64,000 bases of DNA, taken from the NCBI RefSeq assembly GCF_025963695.1, contig NZ_JAOQAH010000083.1:43862-107861 (forward strand), in the 5' to 3' direction. The DNA comes from Segetibacter sp. (GTDB lineage: Bacteria > Bacteroidota > Bacteroidia > Chitinophagales > Chitinophagaceae). Position 1 is the stretch's first letter, and every line of letters begins with the position of its first letter. Positions 1-8,257 of this stretch are shown piece by piece. The translations under genes were made by a program, and so were the position numbers. The notes below the pieces were generated by a model, which saw only the letters and a list, made by a program, of their open reading frames with translations, was not told the origin of the DNA and did not search any database.

Positions 1-390
1 AATATTAATATTATGGATGCCCGTACTATTAGCATTCAGCCCTGGGAGAAAAAAACACTTCAAACTATTGAACGAGCAATTATAGCAGCTAACATTGGAA
101 TTAATCCGCAAAACGACGGCGTTAATATCCGCCTTTTTTTACCGCCTTTAACCGAAGAAAGAAGAAAAGAGCTGGTTAAAAAATCAGCAGCCGAGGCAGA
201 GCATTCAAAAGTGGCTATCAGAAACATCAGACGTGATGCAATTGAAGAAATTAAGAGACTACAGAAAGAAGGTCTAAGCGAGGATATTGCCAAGGATTCT
301 GAAAAAGAAGTACAGGATATAACAGACAAATACATTTTGTTGGTAGAAAAACACCTTGCGGCTAAAGAAAGAGATGTAATGTCTATTTAA
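1..390 (+). CDS. frr: Ribosome recycling factor, C-terminal part (cut by window edge)
   Basis: Ribosome recycling factor acts with EF-G to split the post-termination ribosome. The frame is open from base 1, so the start lies outside the window. About 129 of the usual 185 or so residues are visible. The visible part holds the hinge and domain II region (NDGVNIRLFLPPLTEERR) and the long C-terminal helix of the three-helix bundle (KSAAEAEHSKVAIRNIRRDA and onward), and it ends naturally at a TAA. A strong terminator follows about 20 nt later, so this is the last gene of its transcript. In most bacteria frr follows pyrH, which would be upstream of the window. Confidence 0.95.
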   Translation, partial: NINIMDARTISIQPWEKKTLQTIERAIIAANIGINPQNDGVNIRLFLPPLTEERRKELVKKSAAEAEHSKVAIRNIRRDAIEEIKRLQKEGLSEDIAKDSEKEVQDITDKYILLVEKHLAAKERDVMSI

Positions 391-408
391 TTTCAAATAA
401 CTACTATT

Positions 409-440
409 AAAAATCCCAGTTCAAAGAACCGGGATTTTTT
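409..440 (+). terminator. Rho-independent terminator of frr
   Basis: The hairpin has stem AAAATCCC/GGGATTTT plus GTTC/GAAC, with a single A-C mismatch and an AAA loop. A T-run follows. It lies just after the frr stop. Confidence 0.85.
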
Positions 441-504
441 GTTTAAAAGTATCTAACCAGTTAGTGTAATACCATCGCTTCAGCAAATTTTCTTTTAAAT
501 AACT

Positions 505-520
505 AATCCACATGTGGATT
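505..520. promoter_or_regulatory. Perfect 16-bp palindrome upstream of scpA
   Basis: AATCCACATGTGGATT is a perfect palindrome about 40 bp upstream of a TACATTTG box and about 90 bp upstream of the scpA start codon. This is the size and position expected of a dimeric regulator's operator. The regulator is unknown. A related half-site (ATCCACATG) occurs at 8139-8147, upstream of the ribonucleotide reductase gene. Confidence 0.4.
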
Positions 521-561
521 TCCTGTTTATTCTTCGAAGCTTATACAGTGAATCTTAAAGA

Positions 562-569
562 TACATTTG
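562..569 (+). promoter_or_regulatory. Candidate -7 box for scpA
   Basis: TACATTTG matches the Bacteroidota sigma-A -7 consensus TAnnTTTG, about 40 nt upstream of the scpA ATG. No clear TTG -33 element was identified. Confidence 0.5.
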
Positions 570-610
570 TAGATAGTAAAGAATTTACTGCAACTTTTTA
601 AATAACCTAA

Positions 611-1414
611 ATGACAGCCACCGAGACCTACCAGATAAAACTCCCTCAGTTTGAAGGTCCATTCGATTTGTTGCTGTTTTTCATTGAAAGGGATGAGCTT
701 GATATTTATAACATCCCCATCAACCGGATTACTAAAGACTTTCTAAATTATATTCATTCGCAAGAAGCATTGAACATAGAGCTAAGCAGTGAATTTATCC
801 TATTTATTTCTACATTGATGAGGATAAAAGCAAAGCTGTTGTTGCCAAGGAAAGAAGTTGACCAACAAGGAAATGAAATTGACCCAAGGCAAGAACTGAT
901 TGACAAAATTCTTGAATATAAAAGGTTTAAACAAGCTGCGTCAGAAATAGCAGAGATGGAAGCTGTGCGACTATTAATGCTTAAAAGAGGAAACCTGCAA
1001 AAGGAAATGGCTGTAATAGGAGAGCAGGCGGGAGAAGGAACGGAAATTCAGAACATTACTTTGTTTAAACTAATGAAGGCTTTTGAAAAAGTAATGCAAA
1101 AGGTACATGACCGGCAAAACAAACCTGTTCATACGGTAGTAGCTTACAACTATACTATGGAAGAAACGCGCGAGTTTATGCTGAAGCTTACCAGCAGGGA
1201 AAAAACTGTTTCTTTTGAAAAAGTGTTCGAAAAATGCAGAGACCGTATTCAGGCTATTTTCTTTTTCTTATCGATGCTTGAACTTATTCAACTCGATTAC
1301 ATGAGTATTATAGTAGGCGAGGGAAGAAATAATTTTATAGTTGAGTGGAATGATAACAGGACAGAAACAGACACTTTTGGAACGCCTGCTGGTTTCGATG
1401 CGAGTTTGAATTAA
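611..1414 (+). CDS. scpA: Segregation and condensation protein A
   Basis: ScpA is the kleisin subunit that bridges the SMC dimer in the bacterial condensin complex (SMC-ScpA-ScpB) and is needed for chromosome segregation. The 267-residue protein begins with the family signature QFEGPFDLLLFFIERDELDIYNIPI, which includes the GPFDLLL motif of the SMC-neck-binding helical domain. A helical, charged middle follows, and the C-terminal winged helix (SREKTVSFEKVFEKCRDRIQAIFFFLSMLELI) binds the SMC cap. The length is normal for the family. The gene stands alone with its own promoter, and scpB is not adjacent. It converges on dxs. Confidence 0.95.
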   Translation: MTATETYQIKLPQFEGPFDLLLFFIERDELDIYNIPINRITKDFLNYIHSQEALNIELSSEFILFISTLMRIKAKLLLPRKEVDQQGNEIDPRQELIDKILEYKRFKQAASEIAEMEAVRLLMLKRGNLQKEMAVIGEQAGEGTEIQNITLFKLMKAFEKVMQKVHDRQNKPVHTVVAYNYTMEETREFMLKLTSREKTVSFEKVFEKCRDRIQAIFFFLSMLELIQLDYMSIIVGEGRNNFIVEWNDNRTETDTFGTPAGFDASLN

Positions 1415-1440
1415 AAATATGGCGGACTGCTTAAGATAGG

Positions 1441-1512
1441 TACAAACGATGAAGAGTGCGACGCAAGTAAAGCCCGATAGAATTACATAGTGCCGGGAAC
1501 ATAAATTTTTTA
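1441..1512 (+). repeat. Dispersed GCGACGCAAC element, copy 1
   Basis: The core AAGAGTGCGACGCAA lies at 1452-1466. It is followed after about 25 nt by TGCCGGGAACATAAA and a T-run. This copy carries the AATAGAATTAC-like box (GATAGAATTAC) downstream of the core, which is unusual. It lies in the convergent scpA/dxs gap. Confidence 0.7.
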
Positions 1513-1525
1513 AGCCCTGGTACAT

Positions 1526-1556
1526 AAAACGAGCTGCTCAAAAGGCAGCTCGTTTT
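1526..1556. terminator. Bidirectional terminator between scpA and dxs
   Basis: A perfect 12-bp stem, AAAACGAGCTGC/GCAGCTCGTTTT, encloses a 7-nt loop. The flanking A and T runs would allow it to terminate transcription from both converging genes. Confidence 0.9.
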
Positions 1557-1579
1557 GTGTCATTTGTATTACTGTACGT

Positions 1580-3517
1580 TTATCCTCCAATAAATGTAGA
1601 GACTGTAATTTTATCTTTAACCATAGCTCTCACCGTTTCTGCAATTCCCTGTGCATCATACCCACACTCGCGATGCAGCTCTTTGGGTGTACCGTGTTCT
1701 ACAATTCTATCAGGTATTCCAAGCATTTTCACGTCAGCTTTATATTCATTAGCCACCATAAATTCGAGTATAGCACTTCCAAAACCTCCCACAATAGTTC
1801 CATCTTCTACAGTAACCACTTTATCAAACTTTGTAAACACTTCGTGTAATAGTTCTTCGTCTAAAGGTTTTACAAAACGAATATCAAAATGGGCAGGGTT
1901 CAGTCCCTGTGTTTTCAATTCGCGGATAGCTGTAGTGGCAAAATTACCAGGGTGGCCAAAGGTGAGAATAGCGACATCTTCACCGTCTTTAATTTTACGT
2001 CCTTTACCGATTTTAATTTCTTCAAAAGGAGTTTGCCAATTCGTCATTACACCTTCGCCACGTGGATAACGAATAACAAATGGCGCGTCGGTAGTTTCGA
2101 GTTGTGCGGTAAACATTAAATTGCGCAACTCCGATTCGTTCATCGGGGCACTAATTACCATGTTAGGGATACAACGGAAGTAGGCTATATCATAAGCGCC
2201 ATGATGCGTTGGACCATCTTCGCCAACCAGGCCTGCCCTATCGAGACAAAGTACAACCGGCAGTTTTTGAATCGCTACATCATGTACAACCTGGTCGAAT
2301 GCCCTTTGCATAAATGAGGAGTAAATATTGCAATACACCCTTAAACCTTGTGTAGCCAAACCTGCACTTAAAGTAACCGCATGTTGTTCGCAAATGCCCA
2401 CATCAAAAGATCGATGAGGCATTTTATCCATCATAAATTTTAGCGAGGAGCCACTGGGCATTGCCGGCGTTACACCCATTATTTTATCATTCTTTTCTGC
2501 CAACTCTATAATGCTGTGTCCAAATACATCCTGGTATTTTGGAGGTTGAGGCACTGCAAATTTCTTTTTTACAATTTCACCGGTTATTTTATCAAATAAT
2601 CCGGGTGCATGCCATTTTGTTTGGTCTTTTTCTGCAAGAGAATATCCTTTTCCTTTTACCGTTACGATGTGCAGAATTTTAGGACCGGGAATTCCGCGGA
2701 GATCCTTTAATGTATCGACAAGCTTAGAAATATTATGACCGTCAATTGGTCCAAAGTATCTCAATTTTAAAGCCTCAAATAAATTTGCACTACTGCTCAC
2801 CATTCCTTTTAGGCTTTCAGCAACTTTATGCGCCATTGAGCGCGTGAAACCTTTACCTACGGGCAACTTCCCTAAAGCTTTCCATACATCATCTTTGAAT
2901 TTGTTGTAAGTAGGAGATAGCGAGATATCTGTAAGATACTCTTTCAGAGCACCAACATTAGGGTCGATACTCATACAGTTGTCATTTAAAATAATAAGGA
3001 GATCGCTATCGGCCACACCCGCATGGTTCATTGCTTCGAAAGCCATTCCTGCCGTCATTGCCCCGTCGCCTATTACCGCTACAGATTTACGGTCAGTTTC
3101 GCCTTTATATTTCGCTGCCATTGCCATTCCCAAAGCAGCTGAGATAGAGGTGGAAGAATGCCCCACCCCAAACGTATCATATTCACTCTCGCCTCTTTTC
3201 GGAAAACCACTTAAACCATGGTATTTGCGATTGGTATAAAAATTATCGCGTCGGCCTGTAAGAATTTTATGTCCGTAGGCCTGGTGGCCCACATCCCATA
3301 CAAGTTGATCATAGGGAGTGTTGTATATGTAGTGAAGTGCAACGGAAAGCTCAACTACGCCAAGGCTTGCAGCGAAGTGACCTCCATGAACGCTTACAAC
3401 ATCAATAATGTATTGCCTCAGTTCATCGCATACTTTATGTAGTTGTTCACGACTCAGCTTTTTAAGGTCCGCGGGACTATCTATCCCCTTCAACAAATGC
3501 CCCGGCGTAATTTCCAT
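1580..3517 (-). CDS. dxs: 1-deoxy-D-xylulose-5-phosphate synthase
   Basis: Dxs condenses pyruvate with glyceraldehyde 3-phosphate, using thiamine diphosphate, in the first step of the MEP isoprenoid pathway. The start chosen at 3517 gives MEITPGHLLKGIDSPADL, the conserved N-terminus, and a 645-residue protein. An in-frame start at 3568 would add 17 poorly conserved residues. Visible motifs are GHQAYGHKILTGR, the ThDP/Mg motif GDGAMTAGMAFEAMN, and the transketolase pyrimidine-binding region DVGICEQHAVTLSAGLA. The C-terminal transketolase domain carries FDIRFVKPLD. No other MEP-pathway gene is adjacent. Confidence 0.97.
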   Translation of the reverse strand: MEITPGHLLKGIDSPADLKKLSREQLHKVCDELRQYIIDVVSVHGGHFAASLGVVELSVALHYIYNTPYDQLVWDVGHQAYGHKILTGRRDNFYTNRKYHGLSGFPKRGESEYDTFGVGHSSTSISAALGMAMAAKYKGETDRKSVAVIGDGAMTAGMAFEAMNHAGVADSDLLIILNDNCMSIDPNVGALKEYLTDISLSPTYNKFKDDVWKALGKLPVGKGFTRSMAHKVAESLKGMVSSSANLFEALKLRYFGPIDGHNISKLVDTLKDLRGIPGPKILHIVTVKGKGYSLAEKDQTKWHAPGLFDKITGEIVKKKFAVPQPPKYQDVFGHSIIELAEKNDKIMGVTPAMPSGSSLKFMMDKMPHRSFDVGICEQHAVTLSAGLATQGLRVYCNIYSSFMQRAFDQVVHDVAIQKLPVVLCLDRAGLVGEDGPTHHGAYDIAYFRCIPNMVISAPMNESELRNLMFTAQLETTDAPFVIRYPRGEGVMTNWQTPFEEIKIGKGRKIKDGEDVAILTFGHPGNFATTAIRELKTQGLNPAHFDIRFVKPLDEELLHEVFTKFDKVVTVEDGTIVGGFGSAILEFMVANEYKADVKMLGIPDRIVEHGTPKELHRECGYDAQGIAETVRAMVKDKITVSTFIGG

Positions 3518-3691
3518 CCTTTCCAATTTTTGTAAAATTAAGGTATAATTCCAACCACTCTGTTTCAATAACGCTTACATAACGAATTTCGTTAATTGAA
3601 AGTTTAAAACAAGTCTTAAAATATTATTCCACCAGTTAACCCTCTTATTCACCTTTAGTCAAAAGAACTGGGTATTCACACTTATTATTTT

Positions 3692-3699
3692 TATTTTTG
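3692..3699 (+). promoter_or_regulatory. Candidate -7 box for the LytS-type kinase gene
   Basis: TATTTTTG matches TAnnTTTG and lies only 7 nt before the ATG at 3707, which would give a very short or absent leader. Confidence 0.4.
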
Positions 3700-3706
3700 G
3701 TAACGT

Positions 3707-4750
3707 ATGAATAGAAGTCTATCGAAATACTGGCTTTGCCAGATAGGAGGCTGGAGCACTTACATAATCGTTTTCACTTTTTTTTATTTAACCCTAAGGA
3801 CAAAGGAAGATCCAAATTTTTTTAAAGTTCTTTTTTTAGATGCCTTTCTCGGAATTGGTATCACACATCTGATGCGCTCGTTCATACAACGAGTTGGTCT
3901 TCTGAAGCTGCGATTAGATAACCAAATCACCTACATGATTTTAACTACTGTAGGCTTTTCGTTTTTCCTGACTTTTGCGAGCATTTATCTTGAAGATACA
4001 TTTAACCTTACCAATGAAACTTTTCGACAGCATACGCTCGTATATCAAACTATTAAAGCATCCTTTTCCAGTTTCATCTTCTTAATCATCTGGAACCTTA
4101 TTTATTTTACTTACCACTACGTAATTAAAAGCCAGCAAGAGCAGCTAGACAAAGTAAAGTTGCAAAGCCTGGTAAAAGAATTAGAGCTTAAAACAATCAA
4201 AGCCCATATAAACCCTCATTTTATTTTCAATGCCCTAAACAGTATTCGTGCGCTTGTTGACGAAAACCCTCAAAGAGCAAGGCAGGCAATTACAGAGTTA
4301 AGCAATCTGTTGAGAAGCAGCATGCAGGCTGAAAAAGTTGAGACAACACCTCTTTCAAAAGAGCTCAATATTGTTCGAGATTATCTTGCACTGGAGCATA
4401 TAAGATTCGAAGATCGGCTTAACATAGAATATGACATTGACGAAGACACGCTTGGCCAGCCGGTGCCGCCAATGATGCTGCAAACTTTAGTGGAGAATGC
4501 AATTAAGCACGGAATTAGTAAAAAAATGGAGGGTGGAATTATTAAGATTATTTCTGATTTTAAAGACAATTATCACGAATTGACTGTAACTAATACGGGG
4601 CACCTAAACGGAGATTTTAACCCTGATGGTTTTGGATTGTCTAGTACGCAAAGCCGGCTGATGTTATTATACGGAGATAAGGCGCATTTCGAAATTAAAA
4701 ACAAAAGCGAAAATATGGTAGAAGCAACGGTTAAGATGCCGGTTGCTTAA
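3707..4750 (+). CDS. LytS-type sensor histidine kinase (His_kinase/HATPase_c)
   Basis: This 347-residue protein has four predicted membrane segments in the first 140 residues, a short coiled region, then the PF06580-type His_kinase domain. The motif KAHINPHFIFNALNSI carries the phosphoacceptor His at about residue 171. The C-terminal ATPase domain is short, with VENAIKHGI as N-box and DGFGLSSTQSRL as G-box. There is no periplasmic sensor domain, so sensing is probably within the membrane. The LytTR-type response regulator at 4891 is the obvious partner, although a dispersed repeat now sits between the two genes. The signal and target genes cannot be read from the sequence. Confidence 0.92.
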   Translation: MNRSLSKYWLCQIGGWSTYIIVFTFFYLTLRTKEDPNFFKVLFLDAFLGIGITHLMRSFIQRVGLLKLRLDNQITYMILTTVGFSFFLTFASIYLEDTFNLTNETFRQHTLVYQTIKASFSSFIFLIIWNLIYFTYHYVIKSQQEQLDKVKLQSLVKELELKTIKAHINPHFIFNALNSIRALVDENPQRARQAITELSNLLRSSMQAEKVETTPLSKELNIVRDYLALEHIRFEDRLNIEYDIDEDTLGQPVPPMMLQTLVENAIKHGISKKMEGGIIKIISDFKDNYHELTVTNTGHLNGDFNPDGFGLSSTQSRLMLLYGDKAHFEIKNKSENMVEATVKMPVA

Positions 4751-4753
4751 CAT

Positions 4754-4840
4754 CGACTTTTTTGTCAATTGTGTTTCAGGGTTACGTTCGGAGATGAAGC
4801 TTTTGTTGCGTCGCACTCTTGTACAGTTATAATTCTATTC
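4754..4840 (-). repeat. Dispersed GCGACGCAAC element, copy 2
   Basis: A full-strength core occurs on the minus strand (plus-strand bases 4805-4824). On the minus strand it ends in TTGACAAAAAAG, only 4 nt from the kinase stop codon. AATTCTATT lies beyond the other side of the core. It separates the kinase and regulator genes. Confidence 0.8.
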
Positions 4841-4890
4841 GGCCTTTTGAACTAAAACTAACAATAAGGTAAACTTAAAAACCAGGAACT

Positions 4891-5640
4891 ATGTCTGTGA
4901 GAACAATTATCATTGATGACGAAAGGTTAGCGCGAAATGAATTGAAAAAATTATTGCAGGATTTTGGAGAAATTGAAATAATCGACGAAGCATCTAATGT
5001 GCAGGAAGGCCTGGAAAAAATAGAGCAGCACAACCCCGACCTTATATTTCTAGATATTCAAATGCCGGGCAAAACAGGGTTCGATCTACTGGAAGAATTG
5101 GAGCGGGCTCCCAAAGTTATTTTTACCACAGCTTACGACGAATTTGCCCTAAAAGCATTTGAAGTAAATGCGCTCGATTACCTTTTAAAACCCATTGAAC
5201 CAAAGCGCTTGTCAGATGCTATTCAGAAAGTAAAACAGGAGGAAAGCCATAGTTCTGCTCATTCTAGTGGAAGTAGCAATGGGACAGTTGCAAGAGAAGG
5301 GTTGTTAACCGAGGAAGACCAGGTGTTTGTAAAAGACGGCGAGCGCTGCTGGTTTGTAAAGCTCAATGAAATCCGCTTGTTTGAGAGCGTAGGTAACTAT
5401 GCAAAAGTTTTTTTTGGACCAAATAAGCCCCTTATTTTAAAATCACTTAACTCATTAGAGGACAGGCTCGACGATAAGGTTTTCTTTAGGGCAAACCGCA
5501 AGCACATTATTAATATGAGGTGGATAGAAAAAATAGAACCTTATTTTAATGGAGGCTTATTACTTGAATTAAAAGGCGGCGAAAAAATAGAAGTTAGCCG
5601 TAGGCAAACTGTTAAGTTTAAGGAGATGATGAGCCTATAA
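4891..5640 (+). CDS. LytTR-family response regulator
   Basis: The 249-residue protein has an N-terminal receiver domain (residues 1-120) with IIIDDE as acidic pocket, phosphoacceptor Asp55 in LIFLDIQMPG, and the conserved Lys in YLLKPIEP. A low-complexity Ser/Gly linker (SHSSAHSSGSSNG) follows. The C-terminal LytTR DNA-binding domain (about residues 145-247) contains the typical FFRANRKHIINMRWIEKIEPY and VSRRQTVKFKEMM segments. It pairs with the LytS-type kinase upstream. The M28 peptidase gene begins 14 nt downstream and may be co-transcribed. Confidence 0.93.
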   Translation: MSVRTIIIDDERLARNELKKLLQDFGEIEIIDEASNVQEGLEKIEQHNPDLIFLDIQMPGKTGFDLLEELERAPKVIFTTAYDEFALKAFEVNALDYLLKPIEPKRLSDAIQKVKQEESHSSAHSSGSSNGTVAREGLLTEEDQVFVKDGERCWFVKLNEIRLFESVGNYAKVFFGPNKPLILKSLNSLEDRLDDKVFFRANRKHIINMRWIEKIEPYFNGGLLLELKGGEKIEVSRRQTVKFKEMMSL

Positions 5641-5654
5641 GTTACTTTTGAAAA

Positions 5655-6941
5655 ATGAAGAAATTTAGCCTGGTTTTGTTATTTGTTGCACTAGCTCTGT
5701 TTACAAATGCTCAGTCTATCAGTAAAATAATAAATGCTTCTGACGTAAAAAGAATAGAAAGTATTTTATCGTCAGACAGCATGCAAGGTAGAAAAGCCTT
5801 TACTGCAGGATCGGAAAAGGCTGCGGTATTTATTGGCAATGAGTTTAAAAAGATTGGCTTGGGTACTTTAAACGGCCTCTCCGGTTATAGTCAGGCTTTT
5901 ACTATGGTAAGTCCCAAGCTTATCAATATTTCAGCTACTATCGACAGTTCTGTTATAGACGCAAAAAATGTAATACCATTTACCACTGCTGCTAGTTTAC
6001 ATATCACTGATAAGTCGGGATTTAGAAAAACAGTTCTTAAAGCCGGAGCGCAGTTCAGAAAGGAAATTGGAGCGTATTTAAAATTTAAGGAGAACCTTAT
6101 TGTTTTTGTTGACACCTCTTTCGCTCAAAACTTCACTCGTTTAAATAGAATGCGGCAGCAGCTTTTTAAATCTGAAAAAAGTGTTGTGTTCGTACTTGGA
6201 ACCTTTGCAGCTGACAGGTATGATATAAACATAACGCAGGAATTAACAGAGCAACAAGGTTCGAATGTCGTAGCTGTTATACCAGGTAAAAGCAAGAAAG
6301 ATGAAATAGTGGTTTTTTCGGGGCATTACGATCATCTTGGTATTGGAAAGGTAAATAACAATGATTCCATTTATAATGGCGCAAATGATGACGCGTCCGG
6401 AATTACAGCCGTAATTGAAATGGCCAAATACTATAAAGCTGCTAATAAAAACGAACGAACACTTGTATTTGCTGCCTTTACCGCTGAAGAAATCGGCGGA
6501 TATGGATCGCAGTATTTTTCTAAACAATTAGATCCGGACAAAGTAGTGGCCATGTTCAATATAGAAATGATTGGAACTGAAAGCAAGTGGGGTAAAAATT
6601 CGGCTTATATAACAGGATTCGAAAAAACAGACCTGGGTAAAATTCTACAGAAAAATTTGCAGGGAAGCAGTTTTAGTTTTTACCCCGATCCATACACCGA
6701 TCAGAATTTATTCTACCGGTCAGACAACGCTACCCTGGCTTTATTAGGTGTGCCGGCGCATACCATTTCAACTTCGAAAATGGATAGCGAGGCAAACTAC
6801 CATAAATTAAGCGATGAGGTAAATACTTTAGACTTAAATAACATGACTGAAGTTATTAAGTCTGTAATTATTAGTGCTAAAAGCATCGTTAATGGAAAGG
6901 ATACACCTTCCAGGGTAAAAGCAGATGAGTTGACGAGATAG
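5655..6941 (+). CDS. Secreted M28-family zinc peptidase
   Basis: A 19-residue signal peptide (MKKFSLVLLFVALALFTNA, then QS) directs export. The M28 peptidase core occupies the C-terminal half. GHYDHLG (about residues 223-229) provides the first zinc ligand, NGANDDASG the bridging Asp, and FAAFTAEEIGGYGS the Glu-Glu pair of catalytic base and ligand. The final ligand is in VPAHTIST. The length of 428 residues fits the single-domain aminopeptidase-like members. The substrate is unknown and probably peptides in the periplasm or outside the cell. It follows the LytTR regulator by 14 nt. Confidence 0.9.
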   Translation: MKKFSLVLLFVALALFTNAQSISKIINASDVKRIESILSSDSMQGRKAFTAGSEKAAVFIGNEFKKIGLGTLNGLSGYSQAFTMVSPKLINISATIDSSVIDAKNVIPFTTAASLHITDKSGFRKTVLKAGAQFRKEIGAYLKFKENLIVFVDTSFAQNFTRLNRMRQQLFKSEKSVVFVLGTFAADRYDINITQELTEQQGSNVVAVIPGKSKKDEIVVFSGHYDHLGIGKVNNNDSIYNGANDDASGITAVIEMAKYYKAANKNERTLVFAAFTAEEIGGYGSQYFSKQLDPDKVVAMFNIEMIGTESKWGKNSAYITGFEKTDLGKILQKNLQGSSFSFYPDPYTDQNLFYRSDNATLALLGVPAHTISTSKMDSEANYHKLSDEVNTLDLNNMTEVIKSVIISAKSIVNGKDTPSRVKADELTR

Positions 6942-6980
6942 TGGAGTAGGCGGATATTTATTGTTGCAAAAAGGTTTACA

Positions 6981-7036
6981 GTAAAAGAGTGCGACGCAAC
7001 AGTGTTGCCTCGAAATTTTTTGCTGGTACCAAAAAC
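6981..7036 (+). repeat. Dispersed GCGACGCAAC element, copy 3
   Basis: The core GTAAAAGAGTGCGACGCAAC is at 6981-7000. It is followed by TTGCTGGTACCAAAAACC, which ends exactly at the stop codon of the neighbouring minus-strand gene (7037). Confidence 0.75.
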
Positions 7037-7792
7037 CTAAGCAGTAATGGCCAGACTGTGAACTGCAGTAGCCATTTCCTTTATAAGAGCGGGATCTTTT
7101 TCTATAGCATTCCCGATAACAATTACATCAGCTCCTGCCTTGCAGTTACGGTAAGCCTTCTCAGGATCCGTAATGCCACCGCCAACAATAAGTGGGATTT
7201 CAATATTTGCCGACACCATTGCTATCATACTTTCTGTAATCGCTCGTTTTGCTCCGGAACCTGCATCCATATAAATCAGCTTCATACCAAGCATTTCGCT
7301 GGCCATAGCCGTACATAAAGCAATTTCATTTTTATCGGATGGAATGGGTGTGGCGTTTGAAATATAAGAAACCGTGGTAGGTGCACCGCCATCAATAACC
7401 ATATAACCGGTTGGCATAATCTCGAGACCGCTCTTTTTAACAAAGGGGGCACTTACTACGTGTTGCCCTATCAACAATTCTGCATTACGTCCGGAAACAA
7501 GGGAGAGATATAATAAAGCGTCGGCGTATTTACTTATTTGGGCCGGGCTACCTGGAAAAAGCACGATGGGAATATTGCAGGTAGACTTTATCTGCTGAAT
7601 ACACTCGTCGAGGTAACTTGATATAATTAAACTGCCGCCAACAAAAAAATAGTCAACCTTAGAGTCGGTTGCAAGTGTAACTAGCTGCTCTATTCTATCG
7701 CCATCAACCTTATCAGGATCAATTAACACCGCAAGTGACTTTTGGCCTTGCTGTTTATTTTTTAAAAAATGCTGGTAAAGCTTATTCTTCAT
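7037..7792 (-). CDS. Geranylgeranylglyceryl phosphate synthase-like prenyltransferase
   Basis: This belongs to the GGGP/heptaprenylglyceryl phosphate synthase family (PcrB-like TIM barrel), which joins a polyprenyl diphosphate to sn-glycerol-1-phosphate. Visible motifs are LAVLIDPDK at the N-terminus, YFFVGGSL, PIVLFPGSPAQIS, and the phosphate-binding loops YMDAGSGA and LIVGGGI(T)DPE, ending in GADVIVIGNAIEKDP. The start at 7792 (MKNKLYQHF) is preferred over 7816 because the family begins close to this point. The length is 251 residues. Family group II is found in archaea and Bacteroidota. The lipid product in bacteria is not settled from sequence alone. Confidence 0.9.
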   Translation of the reverse strand: MKNKLYQHFLKNKQQGQKSLAVLIDPDKVDGDRIEQLVTLATDSKVDYFFVGGSLIISSYLDECIQQIKSTCNIPIVLFPGSPAQISKYADALLYLSLVSGRNAELLIGQHVVSAPFVKKSGLEIMPTGYMVIDGGAPTTVSYISNATPIPSDKNEIALCTAMASEMLGMKLIYMDAGSGAKRAITESMIAMVSANIEIPLIVGGGITDPEKAYRNCKAGADVIVIGNAIEKDPALIKEMATAVHSLAITA

Positions 7793-8257
7793 GCAACTGG
7801 TATCGAGTTCCTGCAAAAATGCTGAAAAAATTTTATTTAATCACTTTTGATTTCAATAATACGCCCTCTGAAATGCTGAAACCTTAATTTGAAATAGTTG
7901 CGTGTAAGAATAAAAATGTTGTGCCATTGGTGCGCATTGTGGTCGATAAGCAATACAGTTTTATCTAAATGAATTATATGTGGTGTTGCCGCTCTTAGTA
8001 ATACCCGCTAAATGAGATGGTGCTGATGCAGATAAAGTAGCAAAAACAGGGGTGGTTTTTTTAAAAGTTTTCAACACTTATGTGAACATTCTCTGAGAGT
8101 CAATACAGCGTTGAGGTGCGTTAATATGCACAATAATTATCCACATGAGGGGGATATTAAAGACTCCTTTTTATGAAAAAAGCCTGATAATTTCGTTTGC
8201 CCTACAATTTCCAGGGGCATTTCCAGATCTACTCACATCTCATAATAAATTTCGCCA
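7793..8257. other. 465-nt divergent intergenic region upstream of nrdJ
   Basis: No coding sequence or RNA gene was recognised. It must hold the promoters of the GGGP synthase homologue (leftward) and the ribonucleotide reductase (rightward). TAAATTTC (8245-8252) just before the nrdJ ATG is a weak -7 candidate. I looked for a cobalamin-riboswitch B12 box and did not see one. Confidence 0.5.
8137..8145 (+). promoter_or_regulatory. Consensus DnaA-box sequence upstream of nrdJ
   Basis: TTATCCACA is an exact match to the strong DnaA box, about 115 nt before the ribonucleotide reductase start. A single 9-mer can occur by chance, but DnaA control of ribonucleotide reductase is known in other bacteria. 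Confidence 0.3.

Noticed and set aside
7793..8257. Cobalamin riboswitch before the B12-dependent reductase
   Set aside because: I looked for the conserved B12 box and a matching fold and found neither.
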